Source: an uncultured Tenacibaculum sp. (GTDB lineage Bacteria; Bacteroidota; Bacteroidia; Flavobacteriales; Flavobacteriaceae). Taken from it: a DNA stretch of 64,000 bases. The stretch covers positions 186,001 through 250,000 of the forward strand of contig NZ_CANNGG010000002.1 in the NCBI RefSeq assembly GCF_947504135.1, written 5' to 3'. Numbering within the stretch: the stretch's first letter is position 1; every line of letters begins with the position of its first letter. The notes beneath the pieces are model-generated. The model was not told the DNA's origin. It did no database searches and saw only the letters and a list, made by a program, of their open reading frames with translations. Shown here piece by piece: positions 1 through 8,639 of this stretch. The position numbers and the translations under genes were made by a program.

Positions 1-2
1 TA

Positions 3-59
3 AGAACTTGGATGCAAAAAGAGTTGAAAACTGATAAAATTCAAATAAGAAGAAACTAA
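3..59 (+). CDS. 3' end of a CDS cut by the window edge, unknown
   Basis: An open frame runs from the window edge to a TAA at 57-59, giving a basic C-terminal tail of 18 residues (ends IQIRRN). It is followed at once by a strong intrinsic terminator, which supports a genuine gene end. Too little is present to assign a family. Confidence 0.5.
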   Translation, partial: RTWMQKELKTDKIQIRRN

Positions 60-72
60 ACTTGAAAATGAA

Positions 73-100
73 AAAACCTCGCTGCTGCGAGGTTTTTTTT
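73..100 (+). terminator. Intrinsic terminator of the truncated first gene
   Basis: A hairpin with stem CCTCGC (77-82) and GCGAGG (87-92), loop TGCT, is flanked by an A-run and followed by eight T. It ends the partial gene at the left edge. Confidence 0.85.
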
Positions 101-237
101 ATTTTGATTTTTTGTTAAGTTATACTAGCGTGTATAATTTTAACTCATTAAATAAGACACTATTTTTTAAAATAGTCACATACAATTACTTAATAAATGG
201 TATTATTTTTGTTAATTTGAAGCATAGAGTAGTACAT

Positions 238-705
238 ATGAGGAATTTATTTTTATTAGTAGCAGTATTTTTTTATACCATAGCATGGTCTCAAGAAACG
301 CAAAACGATAGTTTAAAAGCTATTATTTGGACAGAATCTTATAAAGACGCTTTGAAAAAAGTGAAAAAAGAAGGAAAGCCTTTGTTGATTTATTTTAAAG
401 GATCTGATTGGTGCGTGCCTTGTAAAAAGTTAGATAAAGAATTGTTTAGCACAGAAAAGTTTAGAAACTTATCGAAAGAAAATTTTGTGTTATATGAGGC
501 AGATATACCTTTTAATCAAGATTTAGTAACAAAGGAAAAGTTAGAGTTGAATCAAAAACTAGCTGAAAAGTATAAAGTTTCTTCTTATCCAACATTATTA
601 TTTGTTGATCATAAACAAAAAGTAATAGCTTATAAAAAAGGGTTGTTACTAACAGAATATTACTATCCATTTTTTGAATCAGTTATAAATAAAAACCGCG
701 GATAA
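238..705 (+). CDS. Exported thioredoxin-fold protein
   Basis: A 155-residue protein with a Sec signal peptide (about residues 1-19, ending AWSQ) followed by a thioredoxin fold. The active site is CVPC at residues 59-62 in the context SDWCVPCKK, and a SSYPT segment later supplies the cis-proline. The family is the thioredoxin-like/DsbD-gamma type, and a periplasmic thiol-disulfide role is inferred. The frame is open further upstream to 112, but the start at 238 places a clean signal peptide at the N terminus, so I prefer it. The stop codon lies inside the downstream terminator hairpin. Confidence 0.85.
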   Translation: MRNLFLLVAVFFYTIAWSQETQNDSLKAIIWTESYKDALKKVKKEGKPLLIYFKGSDWCVPCKKLDKELFSTEKFRNLSKENFVLYEADIPFNQDLVTKEKLELNQKLAEKYKVSSYPTLLFVDHKQKVIAYKKGLLLTEYYYPFFESVINKNRG

Positions 706-726
706 TATCCGCGGTTTTGCTTTTTT
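692..726. terminator. Bidirectional terminator between convergent genes
   Basis: A perfect palindrome (arms 692-704 and 706-718, core CCGCGGATA) has A-runs on the left and T-runs on the right. It serves both the thioredoxin-like gene from the left and the OmpA-family gene from the right. Confidence 0.85.
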
Positions 727-740
727 ACGAAACAGTTGTA

Positions 741-1835
741 TTACTGACTGATTACTCTAAATTCAGTTCTTCTGTTTGCTCTGTGTTCAGCTTCAGTACA
801 AGTAACACCATCTGAACATCTATTCTTTAATTTAGATTCACCGTAACCTTTAGCAACTAATTGGCTTGGGTTAATTCCTTTTGAAATTAAATAGTTTGCT
901 ACAGCTTGTGCTCTTCTTTCAGATAAATCTTGGTTAGATTCCTTAGTACCTCTCGAATCTGTATGAGAAGCTAATTCAACTTGTACACCGTCTTTTAAAA
1001 CTGGTAATAATCTTGAATCGATAAGTCTTTTAGCTGTTGATGTTAAAGTAGCACTTCCTAAGTTCCAATTAATAGGTAATGGGTTGTAAGTTAATAATTC
1101 ACACTCAACTTCTTTCCAAGTAGTTAAGCCTCCTTTACTTACTAATACTTCTTTACTTACTGTTTGGTATTTAGCAGGAACAATAACTTCTTCTTGCCAA
1201 GCATCTTTAGATAAAACTGTTTTAGTAATTTCTTTATACTCAGCAGGAATTTCAATAACTCGAGTAGTAGGTGGAGTTACCATTACTCTTTTAGTATAGG
1301 TTTTTTCAAAACCAGGTACTGAAGTTCTCTGTGTAGTTGCATCGTTATCTAACTTAGTTAAAGGAACGGTAACAAATTGTGCTGGAATTGGTTTGTAACA
1401 CCAGTATCTACAATCGTTAGGATCGCTTGATTCACAATCGGGAGCTTTTTCACTCATTTCCCAAATAGCAGAAGCAGCTTTAGTTTCAATAACTTGCTCG
1501 TCTGGTTTAAAAGTAGCTTTAATTACCTTTAAACTACTCGCATCTTCTTTCGCTTGATACGTAACAACTTTGTTTTCCCATACTGCAGGAACAATTTCTA
1601 AACGTTGTCCAGCTTCTTTTACCATTACTCTTTCAGTAACAGTTTTGTATTCAGCTGGGTGAGTAACAATTCTTTTGTAGGCAGGAGCAACTTCGATGGT
1701 AACATCTTCGTTTTTCCAAACTTCTGGCGTTTTACAACGAACGTAACATTTTCCTGGTTCTGGATTTTGAGGTAGGTCTTGAGCAAAGCTAGTTAGTCCA
1801 GTAGAAACTAGTACCCCTAATAATAGTTTTTTCAT
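741..1835 (-). CDS. OmpA-family outer-membrane/peptidoglycan-anchoring protein
   Basis: 364 residues. A signal peptide (residues 1-18, ending TSFAQ) is followed by about 230 residues of repeated segments, and the C-terminal OmpA domain covers roughly 251-364. The domain shows the peptidoglycan-binding pattern HTDSRG...N..LSERRA and ends NRRTEFRV. The central part contains recurring units of the form PAEYK-x-VT-x-R-VMV or PAKYQTVSKEVLV, at least four copies, presumably an extended periplasmic or surface region. OmpA-type proteins tether the outer membrane to the cell wall; function beyond that is inference. A cysteine pair near the end (C-SDGVT-C) may form a disulfide. Confidence 0.88.
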   Translation of the reverse strand: MKKLLLGVLVSTGLTSFAQDLPQNPEPGKCYVRCKTPEVWKNEDVTIEVAPAYKRIVTHPAEYKTVTERVMVKEAGQRLEIVPAVWENKVVTYQAKEDASSLKVIKATFKPDEQVIETKAASAIWEMSEKAPDCESSDPNDCRYWCYKPIPAQFVTVPLTKLDNDATTQRTSVPGFEKTYTKRVMVTPPTTRVIEIPAEYKEITKTVLSKDAWQEEVIVPAKYQTVSKEVLVSKGGLTTWKEVECELLTYNPLPINWNLGSATLTSTAKRLIDSRLLPVLKDGVQVELASHTDSRGTKESNQDLSERRAQAVANYLISKGINPSQLVAKGYGESKLKNRCSDGVTCTEAEHRANRRTEFRVISQ

Positions 1836-1953
1836 AATTGATAAATTTACTTGTGTTTATTTAGCTTTTTTTATGTGACAGATTTAGGGGGAGAAAGTCA
1901 CATATAACAAATATAGTAAATTTTATTTTATGTTAAAAACTGTTAAAAATAAG

Positions 1954-2847
1954 TTATAACTTATTGAAGTATAAGCTTTTGATAATTCCGTCTGAAAGTC
2001 CAATTTTAGGAACATATATTTTTCTGGCTCCGCTCCATTTCATGGCAGAAAGGTATATTTTTGTAGCAGGAACGATTACATCAGCTCTATCAGGATTTAA
2101 GCTTAACTCAGAGATACGATCTTGATAGCTCATTTTTTTCAAGAATTGGTATTGAGCGTTTAAGTAAATGTAAGAGATAGGTTTACCTATATCTCTACCA
2201 GACATCTTAAAGAGTTTGTTAATGTTTCCTCCTGATCCAATTAAGGAAATTCGTTTGTAGCCGCTTGTGTTTTCTTCAATCCAGTTTTGTACTTTACTAA
2301 AAAGAACCTTGTTCTCAGATTTTTTATTATTAAGTAAACGTACGGTACCTATTTTAAAAGATTTAGAGCGGATAATTTTTCCTTTAGAAAATAAGGTGAA
2401 TTCAGTGCTTCCTCCACCCACATCAACATACAAGTATGTTGAATCAGACTCTATTAATTGGTTTAAATCGGTAGAAGATATAATGGCTGCTTCTTTTTTA
2501 CCGTCAATAATATCAATTTTAACTTCGGTATTTTTTAAGATAGAACTAGCAACTTCTTCGCCGTTTTCTGCTTCTCTCATTGCAGAGGTAGCACAAGCTT
2601 TATATCGTTCAACTCCATGAATTTTCATGATAAGTTTAAAGGCCTGCATTGCATCAATCATACGTTGGGTATTTGCTTCTGAAATTCGTCCAGAAACAAA
2701 TGCGTCTGCACCTAAACGAATAGGTACACGAACTAATGATGATTTTTTAAATTTGGGTTCTCTATCTCTTTCTTCAATAACGTTAGCTACTAATAACCTT
2801 ACAGCATTAGATCCAATATCAATAGCGGCATACTTTTTTATTTTCAA
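1954..2847 (-). CDS. Ppx/GppA-family phosphatase (exopolyphosphatase-like)
   Basis: 297 residues with the ASKHA-type phosphate loops of the family: DIGSN at 10-14 and DVGGGSTEF at 142-150. The length matches the short, single-module members found in Bacteroidota rather than the about 500-residue E. coli Ppx. Members hydrolyse polyphosphate or pppGpp; which of these applies cannot be told from sequence. It is 11 bases downstream of the sixA-like gene in the same direction, so the two probably form one transcript. Confidence 0.88.
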   Translation of the reverse strand: MKIKKYAAIDIGSNAVRLLVANVIEERDREPKFKKSSLVRVPIRLGADAFVSGRISEANTQRMIDAMQAFKLIMKIHGVERYKACATSAMREAENGEEVASSILKNTEVKIDIIDGKKEAAIISSTDLNQLIESDSTYLYVDVGGGSTEFTLFSKGKIIRSKSFKIGTVRLLNNKKSENKVLFSKVQNWIEENTSGYKRISLIGSGGNINKLFKMSGRDIGKPISYIYLNAQYQFLKKMSYQDRISELSLNPDRADVIVPATKIYLSAMKWSGARKIYVPKIGLSDGIIKSLYFNKL

Positions 2848-2858
2848 AATATATAGAT

Positions 2859-3347
2859 TTATCTATGGTTCTTAGGAAACTCTACCAGTATAGTGCTTCC
2901 TTTCTTAATATCTTTCCAGTGTTTAATATTAAATTGAATTCCTATAACACCACAAGTAGTTACATGAGCAATAGGTTTGTTGCCAAATTTATTCACAAAA
3001 CTATTTATACCGTGGTCATGACTAAATACAATGGCACTATCAAAACTATCATCAAGTGCTTTTACTGTTTTTACCAAATAACCATCGCTAAAATTATACA
3101 GTTGACGTTTTATTTTAAGGTTTGATAACGGGTATCCAAAGTTTTCACAAAAAATAACCGCTGTATGTAACGCTCTATTAGCGCTACTAGAAAGAAAAAC
3201 ATCAGGTTTGTTAATTTTCTTAGCCAGGTATTTAGATAAAAGGTGGGCATCGTTAATGCCGCGTTCTTTTAAGGGTCTGTCAATATCTTTAACGCTATCA
3301 TACTCCCATGATGATTTAGCGTGACGAACGATATATAGTGTTTTCAT
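2859..3347 (-). CDS. sixA: SixA-type phosphohistidine phosphatase (histidine phosphatase superfamily)
   Basis: 162 residues. The catalytic RHAKSSW motif is at residues 8-14, and the second histidine is in FSHDHGIN, as expected for the branch-1 histidine phosphatase fold. SixA removes phosphate from histidine of phosphorelay or PTS proteins in other bacteria; the substrate here is unknown. It lies upstream of, and probably is cotranscribed with, the Ppx/GppA gene, pairing two small phosphatases. Confidence 0.85.
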   Translation of the reverse strand: MKTLYIVRHAKSSWEYDSVKDIDRPLKERGINDAHLLSKYLAKKINKPDVFLSSSANRALHTAVIFCENFGYPLSNLKIKRQLYNFSDGYLVKTVKALDDSFDSAIVFSHDHGINSFVNKFGNKPIAHVTTCGVIGIQFNIKHWKDIKKGSTILVEFPKNHR

Positions 3348-3376
3348 TCAAATATAAATACTATGTAAATATAAAA

Positions 3377-4024
3377 CTAAGGAGCCAAACGTTCAAGTTT
3401 CCAAGAAAAATCTTTTTGTAAGGTGTATCGAATGCGATCGTGCATACGATTCGGACGCCCTTGCCAAAACTCAATAGAAACAGGTTTTACTAAAAAGCCA
3501 CCCCAATGTTTAGGCCTTGGAATTTCTTGATTTTCAAACTTTTTTTCAAAGGAAGCAAGGTTATTATCTAACTCATTACGAGAGGTAACTACTTCACTTT
3601 GATTAGAAGCCCAAGCACCTAATTTACTTCCATCTGGTCTCGATTCGAAATATCCGTCGGATAAATTCTCAGCAAGCTTCTCAGCTTTTCCTTTTATAAT
3701 AATTTGTTGTTCTAAACCAGACCAAAAGAAAGATAAACACACGTGGTTGTTGTTTAAAATAGCTCTTCCTTTTTCTGAATTGTAATTGGTATAAAAAATA
3801 AACCCTTCCCAAGTATATTTTTTTAATAAAACAACTCTACTTTTCGGAAAACCATCCAGTCCTATAGATGCTATAGTCATAGCATTGGCTTCATCTACCA
3901 ACTCAGATTCGTCGGCAACAAAAAACCAATCTCTAAATAACTCAATTGGATTCTCAGGACAGTTGCTTTCTAACAACTCTTTTTTCTCGTAAGATTTTCT
4001 ATAGTCACTTAAATCGTGTGCCAT
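3377..4024 (-). CDS. pdxH: Pyridoxine/pyridoxamine 5'-phosphate oxidase
   Basis: 215 residues, the normal family length. It shows the FMN-binding split-barrel core (SRVVLLK followed by GFIFYTNYNS) and the C-terminal dimerisation region ending in the typical ERLAP. The enzyme oxidises PNP or PMP to pyridoxal 5'-phosphate, the final step of the vitamin B6 salvage route, in the cytoplasm. The start ATG at 4022-4024 gives the usual MAHDLSDYRKSY N terminus. Confidence 0.95.
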   Translation of the reverse strand: MAHDLSDYRKSYEKKELLESNCPENPIELFRDWFFVADESELVDEANAMTIASIGLDGFPKSRVVLLKKYTWEGFIFYTNYNSEKGRAILNNNHVCLSFFWSGLEQQIIIKGKAEKLAENLSDGYFESRPDGSKLGAWASNQSEVVTSRNELDNNLASFEKKFENQEIPRPKHWGGFLVKPVSIEFWQGRPNRMHDRIRYTLQKDFSWKLERLAP

Positions 4025-4228
4025 TATTGTTAATTTATACTATGTAAAAGTACAATTTTATCAGATGTTTTGTTGTTTTTGCGTTTTAATATTTAACAAA
4101 CTTTGCATAAAGAGAAGTTAGAAAGATGCTTGCTAAAATAGTGTTTAGCATGAGTTTTGAATATGAAATAATAATATTGAAAAACTGGACTAGTGCTTTT
4201 AATAAGAGTAATTACTAGCGGTAATTCT

Positions 4229-4789
4229 TTATTCTTTCAATTGTTTTATACTCCATTTTGTTCCATAAATCAGATAGCGTAAAAGGAAGAAAATAGAAAA
4301 GAGAAAAATCCCAAGTACAAAAATTTCTTCATCTCTAATACTACTGTTAAAAAAAGAGTCTTCAGTTTTTTTCAGTTCCGTTTCTAATGGTAGAATCTTG
4401 GTAAAATAGTTTTCTGATTCATTGTCTTTTGAAATTTTATCTAAAAACTCATCTTTTGTGCTGCTAATGTTTCCTTTTTCTTTTATGTAATCATAGATTT
4501 TAGAGGCATTTTCTGTGTCTTTAAGGTCAGAAATGAACTTTTCACTGTCTTTCATTTTATTCCAAGAGTTTTCGGTAATATCATTATTTATATAATAGAA
4601 AACTCTTAATCGATAAGGTAACTTTTCGGATTCGGTTAATTTTTCAATTTTGTCTTTAAGTTTGTATTCTTTATTGTGGTTTGAATCATTTAAGATTATC
4701 CAAATAAAAAGAATAACAAAAAAAAGAATTGTTGTTCCAAGTAAGAATAAAAATTCTTTCGCGATTATTTTTTTAGTTTTCTTGTTCAT
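4229..4789 (-). CDS. Unrecognised two-TM protein in a cassette-like insert
   Basis: 186 residues with a membrane segment near the N terminus (about 13-34) and another near the C terminus (about 157-177), joined by a charged, lysine/glutamate-rich linker likely to be outside the cytoplasm. I recognise no family. Its start lies just left of inverted repeat A (4806-4934), and the gene further upstream on the same strand ends just right of that repeat. It therefore has the geometry of a gene cassette rather than of the surrounding housekeeping genes. Confidence 0.6.
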   Translation of the reverse strand: MNKKTKKIIAKEFLFLLGTTILFFVILFIWIILNDSNHNKEYKLKDKIEKLTESEKLPYRLRVFYYINNDITENSWNKMKDSEKFISDLKDTENASKIYDYIKEKGNISSTKDEFLDKISKDNESENYFTKILPLETELKKTEDSFFNSSIRDEEIFVLGIFLFSIFFLLRYLIYGTKWSIKQLKE

Positions 4790-4805
4790 TCAAATTAATG
4801 CATAT

Positions 4806-4934
4806 GTTGCGTATAACCGTCAGTTACGGGGGGTAAAGTTAATGGTTTTCGGTTAAGAATAAGCGATAGTAATTACCGAGTGGATTCAGACGAAGCCGAA
4901 TCTGCCGTAATTGCGGTTATACATCTTAAGTTAG
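4806..4934. repeat. Cassette-boundary inverted repeat A (attC-like)
   Basis: The left arm (4806-4828) and right arm (4905-4934) share GTATAACCG and end in TTACGG/CCGTAA. The interior holds a smaller imperfect hairpin around GATTCAG...CCGAATC. The right end TTATACATCTTAAGTTAG (4917-4934) recurs exactly in repeat E, 24 kb away. It separates two minus-strand orphan genes. Confidence 0.65.
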
Positions 4935-4943
4935 TAATAGTAT

Positions 4944-5486
4944 TTATTTTATAATTTTTAATATTTCTAGTAATCTAGGTATTTTATCAACTTGTGTTTC
5001 AGTCCAGAAAGTATAATTTTTAAATTCACTATCGTCATAACTATTAAGTTTTATGGTTAATCTTCTTTTCTTTTCATAAACAAAATATGATAGTGTCATT
5101 TCATTAGCTTTGAAAATAAATTCTGACGATTTGTCTTTAAATCTTAAATCTAAATTGGGGATTACATTGTTTTCTATAAAACTTATGAATTCATTAATTT
5201 CTTCTAAACCAATCCAAGCTGTTTTAAAAACATCAGGTTTTTTTATATTCATGTCCAATTGTAGTGCATTTGTTTTTTCTCCAGTTTTAAGATTTATAAC
5301 TTCTATTGGATAAAATTCGACTGTTTCTCCTATTCCAGATTTGAATTCGGCAATTGTAGACCAATCTTTATTAATTCTTGTGAATTGGGCTTCATCTATA
5401 AATTTTCGAGTTGATGATTCAATATTTTGGCTAAAAGATATTGTAGAAACTATAAGGAAAAGATAAGTTAAAAATGATTTTTTCAT
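4944..5486 (-). CDS. Unrecognised exported protein in a cassette-like insert
   Basis: 180 residues starting with a Sec signal peptide (MKKSFLTYLF...ISFSQ, residues 1-20). The mature part is mixed alpha/beta with no motif I recognise. The frame continues 14 codons upstream to 5528, but the start at 5486 gives the signal peptide directly. The stop codon is ten bases from the right arm of inverted repeat A, so gene plus repeat look like one unit. Confidence 0.6.
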   Translation of the reverse strand: MKKSFLTYLFLIVSTISFSQNIESSTRKFIDEAQFTRINKDWSTIAEFKSGIGETVEFYPIEVINLKTGEKTNALQLDMNIKKPDVFKTAWIGLEEINEFISFIENNVIPNLDLRFKDKSSEFIFKANEMTLSYFVYEKKRRLTIKLNSYDDSEFKNYTFWTETQVDKIPRLLEILKIIK

Positions 5487-5575
5487 AAATTTTGATCTAT
5501 TGAGTTTGGCAATTTTATTCCTTTTCATTTTACGAACTAAATATAGTGAAAAAAAGAAATATAGTTTTTTGTAAA

Positions 5576-5605
5576 ATAAAAAAAAGCCCTCTAAAAAGAG
5601 GGCTT
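5576..5605 (-). terminator. Intrinsic terminator of the nif3-like operon
   Basis: The stem AGCCCTCT (5585-5592) pairs with AGAGGGCT (5597-5604) around an AAAA loop. On the minus strand it is followed by a long T-run. It lies 24 bases beyond the stop of the coiled-coil gene. Confidence 0.85.
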
Positions 5606-5627
5606 GAAATATATTGTAGAAAAAATA

Positions 5628-6398
5628 TTAAGCGAATAAACTATCAATCTTTTCTTTTTCTTCTTGTGCTAAAGCGGCATCAACTAAGATACGTCCACTA
5701 TGCTCGTCAATTGTAATTTTCTTACGGTTAGCAATCTCTAATTGTACCTGTGGTGGAATTGTAAAGAAAGAACCTCCAGCAGCACCACGCTCAATAGCTA
5801 CAACAGCTAATCCGTTACGCACTTTAGTTCTAATCCTTTTATAAGCAGATAATAAGTGATCGTCGATAGATTGAGCGAACTCTTCTGATTTTTCTTTTAA
5901 TAACTGCTCTTCTTTTTCAGTTTCTTTTAAGATAGCATCTAATTCGCCTTTTTTGTGAGTTAAATGGTTTTCTTGTTGTGCTAATTTCTCTTTAGTATTC
6001 TCGATAACCTCGTTCTTTTGAGCGATTTTAGCTTTGAATTCTTTAATTCTTTTTTCTGATAATTGAATTTCTAATTCTTGATATTCAATTTCTTTTGTTA
6101 AAGAATCAAACTCACGGTTATTACGAACGTTTTTTTGCTGTTCTTCGTATTTTTTAATTAATGTTTTAGACTCATCAATAGCTAATTTTTTATTGCTAAT
6201 ATCAGTTTCTAAATTTTTAACATCTTCAGCTAAATTAGAAAGTCTCTTGTTTAATCCGGCAACTTCATCTTCTAAATCTTCAACTTCTAAAGGTAATTCA
6301 CCGCGAACGTTTCTAATTTCGTCAATTCTAGAATCGATTAACTGTAAATCATATAACGCTCTTAATTTTTCTTCTACCGTTACTTCTTTTTTTGCCAT
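5628..6398 (-). CDS. Coiled-coil protein of the C4 zinc-ribbon (zf-RING_7) family lacking its cysteines
   Basis: 256 residues. Residues about 10-180 are a long antiparallel coiled coil. The C-terminal 70 residues match the small ribbon domain of this family (IPPQVQLEI...HSGRILVD), but the four zinc-binding cysteines are absent: the usual CxxC positions read RGAAGG and DEHSGR. So the ribbon fold is probably kept without metal. The gene starts 3 bases after the nif3-like stop, and this pair is commonly adjacent in Bacteroidota. Function unknown; a nucleic-acid or scaffold role has been suggested for relatives. Confidence 0.82.
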   Translation of the reverse strand: MAKKEVTVEEKLRALYDLQLIDSRIDEIRNVRGELPLEVEDLEDEVAGLNKRLSNLAEDVKNLETDISNKKLAIDESKTLIKKYEEQQKNVRNNREFDSLTKEIEYQELEIQLSEKRIKEFKAKIAQKNEVIENTKEKLAQQENHLTHKKGELDAILKETEKEEQLLKEKSEEFAQSIDDHLLSAYKRIRTKVRNGLAVVAIERGAAGGSFFTIPPQVQLEIANRKKITIDEHSGRILVDAALAQEEKEKIDSLFA

Positions 6399-6401
6399 CT
6401 G

Positions 6402-7496
6402 TTAAATATAGTATATTGGATTTGTACTCTTTTCGCTTAAAATAATTGCAAAAGTACTAATTTTTTTGTTAAGATAATCAACTAAAAGGTTTTTTGTAAA
6501 TTGTTCGCTTTCATAATGTCCGACATCTGCAAGTAAGATGTTTTTTTCTGCTTTAAAAAATTCATGATACTTAAAATCAGCACTTATGTAAGCATCGGCA
6601 CCGGCACGTATTGCGTTTTTAATAGCAAAACTTCCTGAACCTCCTAATACAGCTACTTTTTTAATAGGTTTACCTAACAGTTCTGAGTGTCGTACACAAC
6701 CAGTTTTAAAGGCTTTTTTTACAAATAATAAAAAGTCTTTTTCATTCATTTCTGATGGAAGTTCTCCAATCATTCCCATGCCTACGTTTTGGTTTTGATT
6801 ATCTAAGGTAACGACTTCGTAAGCAACTTCTTCATATGGATGATTTTTAAAGAGAGCAGAAAGTATTTTTCCTTCTAAGTAAGAATCAAATGTTACTGTA
6901 ATACAAGTTTCTTCTTCAAACATTAATTCTCCTTTTTTTCCTACTGTAGGATTAGAGTTTTCGTTTCCTTTGTAGCTTCCTTTTCCTTCTACATTAAAAG
7001 AACAGTTGTCATAATTACCAATATTTCCTGCGCCCGCTTCAAATAGTTTTTCGCGTAAATTAGAAGCTTCGGCAAACGGAACATAAGTGGTTAACTTTTT
7101 AATAATTCCTTTTTTAGGAATTAGTGTTCTCATGTTTTCTAAGCCTAAAACTTCTCCCATTTTTGCTGAAACACCATTATTTACATTATCTAAAGCAGTA
7201 TGTGTAGCATAAATAGCAATGTTATGTTGAATAGCTTTTAATACAACTCGTTCTACATAATTGTTACCATTGATTTTTTTCAAACCACTAAACACAATAG
7301 GGTGAAAGCTTACAATAAGATTACAATTTTTGGCAATTGCTTCATCTACGGTTTCTTCAAGAGTGTCAAGAGTGACTAAAATTCCAGTAACTTCAGTAGT
7401 ATAGTTTCCTATTAATAAGCCAACATTGTCAAAGTCTTCAGCATACGAAAGCGGAGCTAGTTGTTCAATGTAGTTGGTAACGTCTTTTATTTGCAT
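6402..7496 (-). CDS. Nif3/YbgI-family dinuclear metal-centre protein
   Basis: 364 residues. Metal-site motifs are visible: SFHPIVFSGLKK, ATHTALDNV and, near the C terminus, ADVGHYESE. Between the two Nif3 halves is an insert of about 130 residues (around 135-265) resembling the PII/CutA-like domain typical of the long Nif3 form. Members form toroidal hexamers; they are annotated as GTP cyclohydrolase I type 2-like, but the true reaction is unsettled. It is first in a two-gene operon with the coiled-coil protein. Confidence 0.88.
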   Translation of the reverse strand: MQIKDVTNYIEQLAPLSYAEDFDNVGLLIGNYTTEVTGILVTLDTLEETVDEAIAKNCNLIVSFHPIVFSGLKKINGNNYVERVVLKAIQHNIAIYATHTALDNVNNGVSAKMGEVLGLENMRTLIPKKGIIKKLTTYVPFAEASNLREKLFEAGAGNIGNYDNCSFNVEGKGSYKGNENSNPTVGKKGELMFEEETCITVTFDSYLEGKILSALFKNHPYEEVAYEVVTLDNQNQNVGMGMIGELPSEMNEKDFLLFVKKAFKTGCVRHSELLGKPIKKVAVLGGSGSFAIKNAIRAGADAYISADFKYHEFFKAEKNILLADVGHYESEQFTKNLLVDYLNKKISTFAIILSEKSTNPIYYI

Positions 7497-7599
7497 TTGG
7501 GTGAGTTTAATGATAGTTCAAAGTTAGTAAAACTAGTTGTGACTATAAAGGTTACTTAACTTTGTTCGTAATGAAGAAATAATTTTTACTTTTGATGTA

Positions 7600-8637
7600 A
7601 TGAAGCTACTTCGATTTTTATTATTTCCGTTTGCTATTTTGTATGATGTGATTACGAGAGTCCGTAATTGGTTTTTTAATTTAGGTATTTTAAAAGCTAC
7701 TTCTTTTAATATTCCTGTAATTGCTGTTGGAAATTTAAGTGTAGGAGGAACGGGTAAATCTCCACAGATAGAATATTTAATACGTTTACTAAAAGATAAT
7801 TATAGAATTGCAGTCTTAAGTCGAGGATATAAACGAAAAACGGAAGGTTTTCAAATAGTGAATGATGCTCATACAGCGGAAGATGTTGGCGATGAGCCAC
7901 TACAGTTTTACAAGAAGTTTAAAACAGCTATTACCGTAGCTGTGGATGCTGATAGAACGAACGGAATTCAGCAGTTGTTGCAGCTTAAAAACCCGCCAGA
8001 AGTTGTGTTGTTGGATGATGCTTATCAGCATAGAAAAGTAACAGCGAGTAGCTATATTTTACTTACAAAATACAATGATTTATTTGTAGATGATTTTTTG
8101 TTGCCTACAGGGAATTTACGAGAAAGTAGGATAGGCGCTAAACGAGCAAAAGTGATTGTGGTTACAAAATGTCCTGAGAGTTTATCGAAGGCAGTGCAAG
8201 AAAAAATCGTGCGAAAACTCAATCCGAAATCGTATCAAAAAGTATTTTTTACAACGATTGCTTATGACGAAAATTTAAAAGGAGCTGAAGAGTTAACAAT
8301 TGCTGATTTGCAGGATAAAGAAGTGTTATTAGTGACGGGAATTGCGAATCCGACTCCTTTATTGAATTTCTTGGAAGAAAAGAATGTATGTTTCAAGCAT
8401 CTAAACTTTCCGGATCATCATAATTTTACTCAACAGGATATTGAGAACATTAAAAAATCTTATGAAGCATTAGCTTCTCAACAAAAAATCATACTAACTA
8501 CCGAAAAAGATTATATGCGTTTAGAAGGAAAGGTTAATCCTCTTAATTATATTTCTATAAAAAGCGATTTTCTTAATGGAGGTGAGCAGTTTGATAAAGC
8601 TATTTTAGAAAGCTTAAAAAACTTTAAAAGGAATTAA
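7600..8637 (+). CDS. lpxK: Tetraacyldisaccharide 4'-kinase (lipid A biosynthesis)
   Basis: 345 residues. The N terminus has a hydrophobic membrane-associated segment, then the P-loop region VGNLSVGGTGKSP, LSRGYKRKT and the LLDDAYQHRKV motif characteristic of LpxK. It phosphorylates the lipid A precursor at the 4' position on the inner face of the cytoplasmic membrane. It converges with the mannose-1-phosphate guanylyltransferase gene only 2 bases away. Confidence 0.95.
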   Translation: MKLLRFLLFPFAILYDVITRVRNWFFNLGILKATSFNIPVIAVGNLSVGGTGKSPQIEYLIRLLKDNYRIAVLSRGYKRKTEGFQIVNDAHTAEDVGDEPLQFYKKFKTAITVAVDADRTNGIQQLLQLKNPPEVVLLDDAYQHRKVTASSYILLTKYNDLFVDDFLLPTGNLRESRIGAKRAKVIVVTKCPESLSKAVQEKIVRKLNPKSYQKVFFTTIAYDENLKGAEELTIADLQDKEVLLVTGIANPTPLLNFLEEKNVCFKHLNFPDHHNFTQQDIENIKKSYEALASQQKIILTTEKDYMRLEGKVNPLNYISIKSDFLNGGEQFDKAILESLKNFKRN

Positions 8638-8639
8638 TT

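Noticed and set aside
112-237. N-terminal extension of the thioredoxin-like protein from 112.
   Set aside because: The extension destroys the signal peptide position and overlaps the promoter region just after a terminator.
4200-4228. Short inverted repeat ATTAC-TAGCG-GTAAT next to the stop at 4229 as a further cassette boundary.
   Set aside because: The arms are only five bases, far shorter than repeats A-F; it may be a weak terminator.
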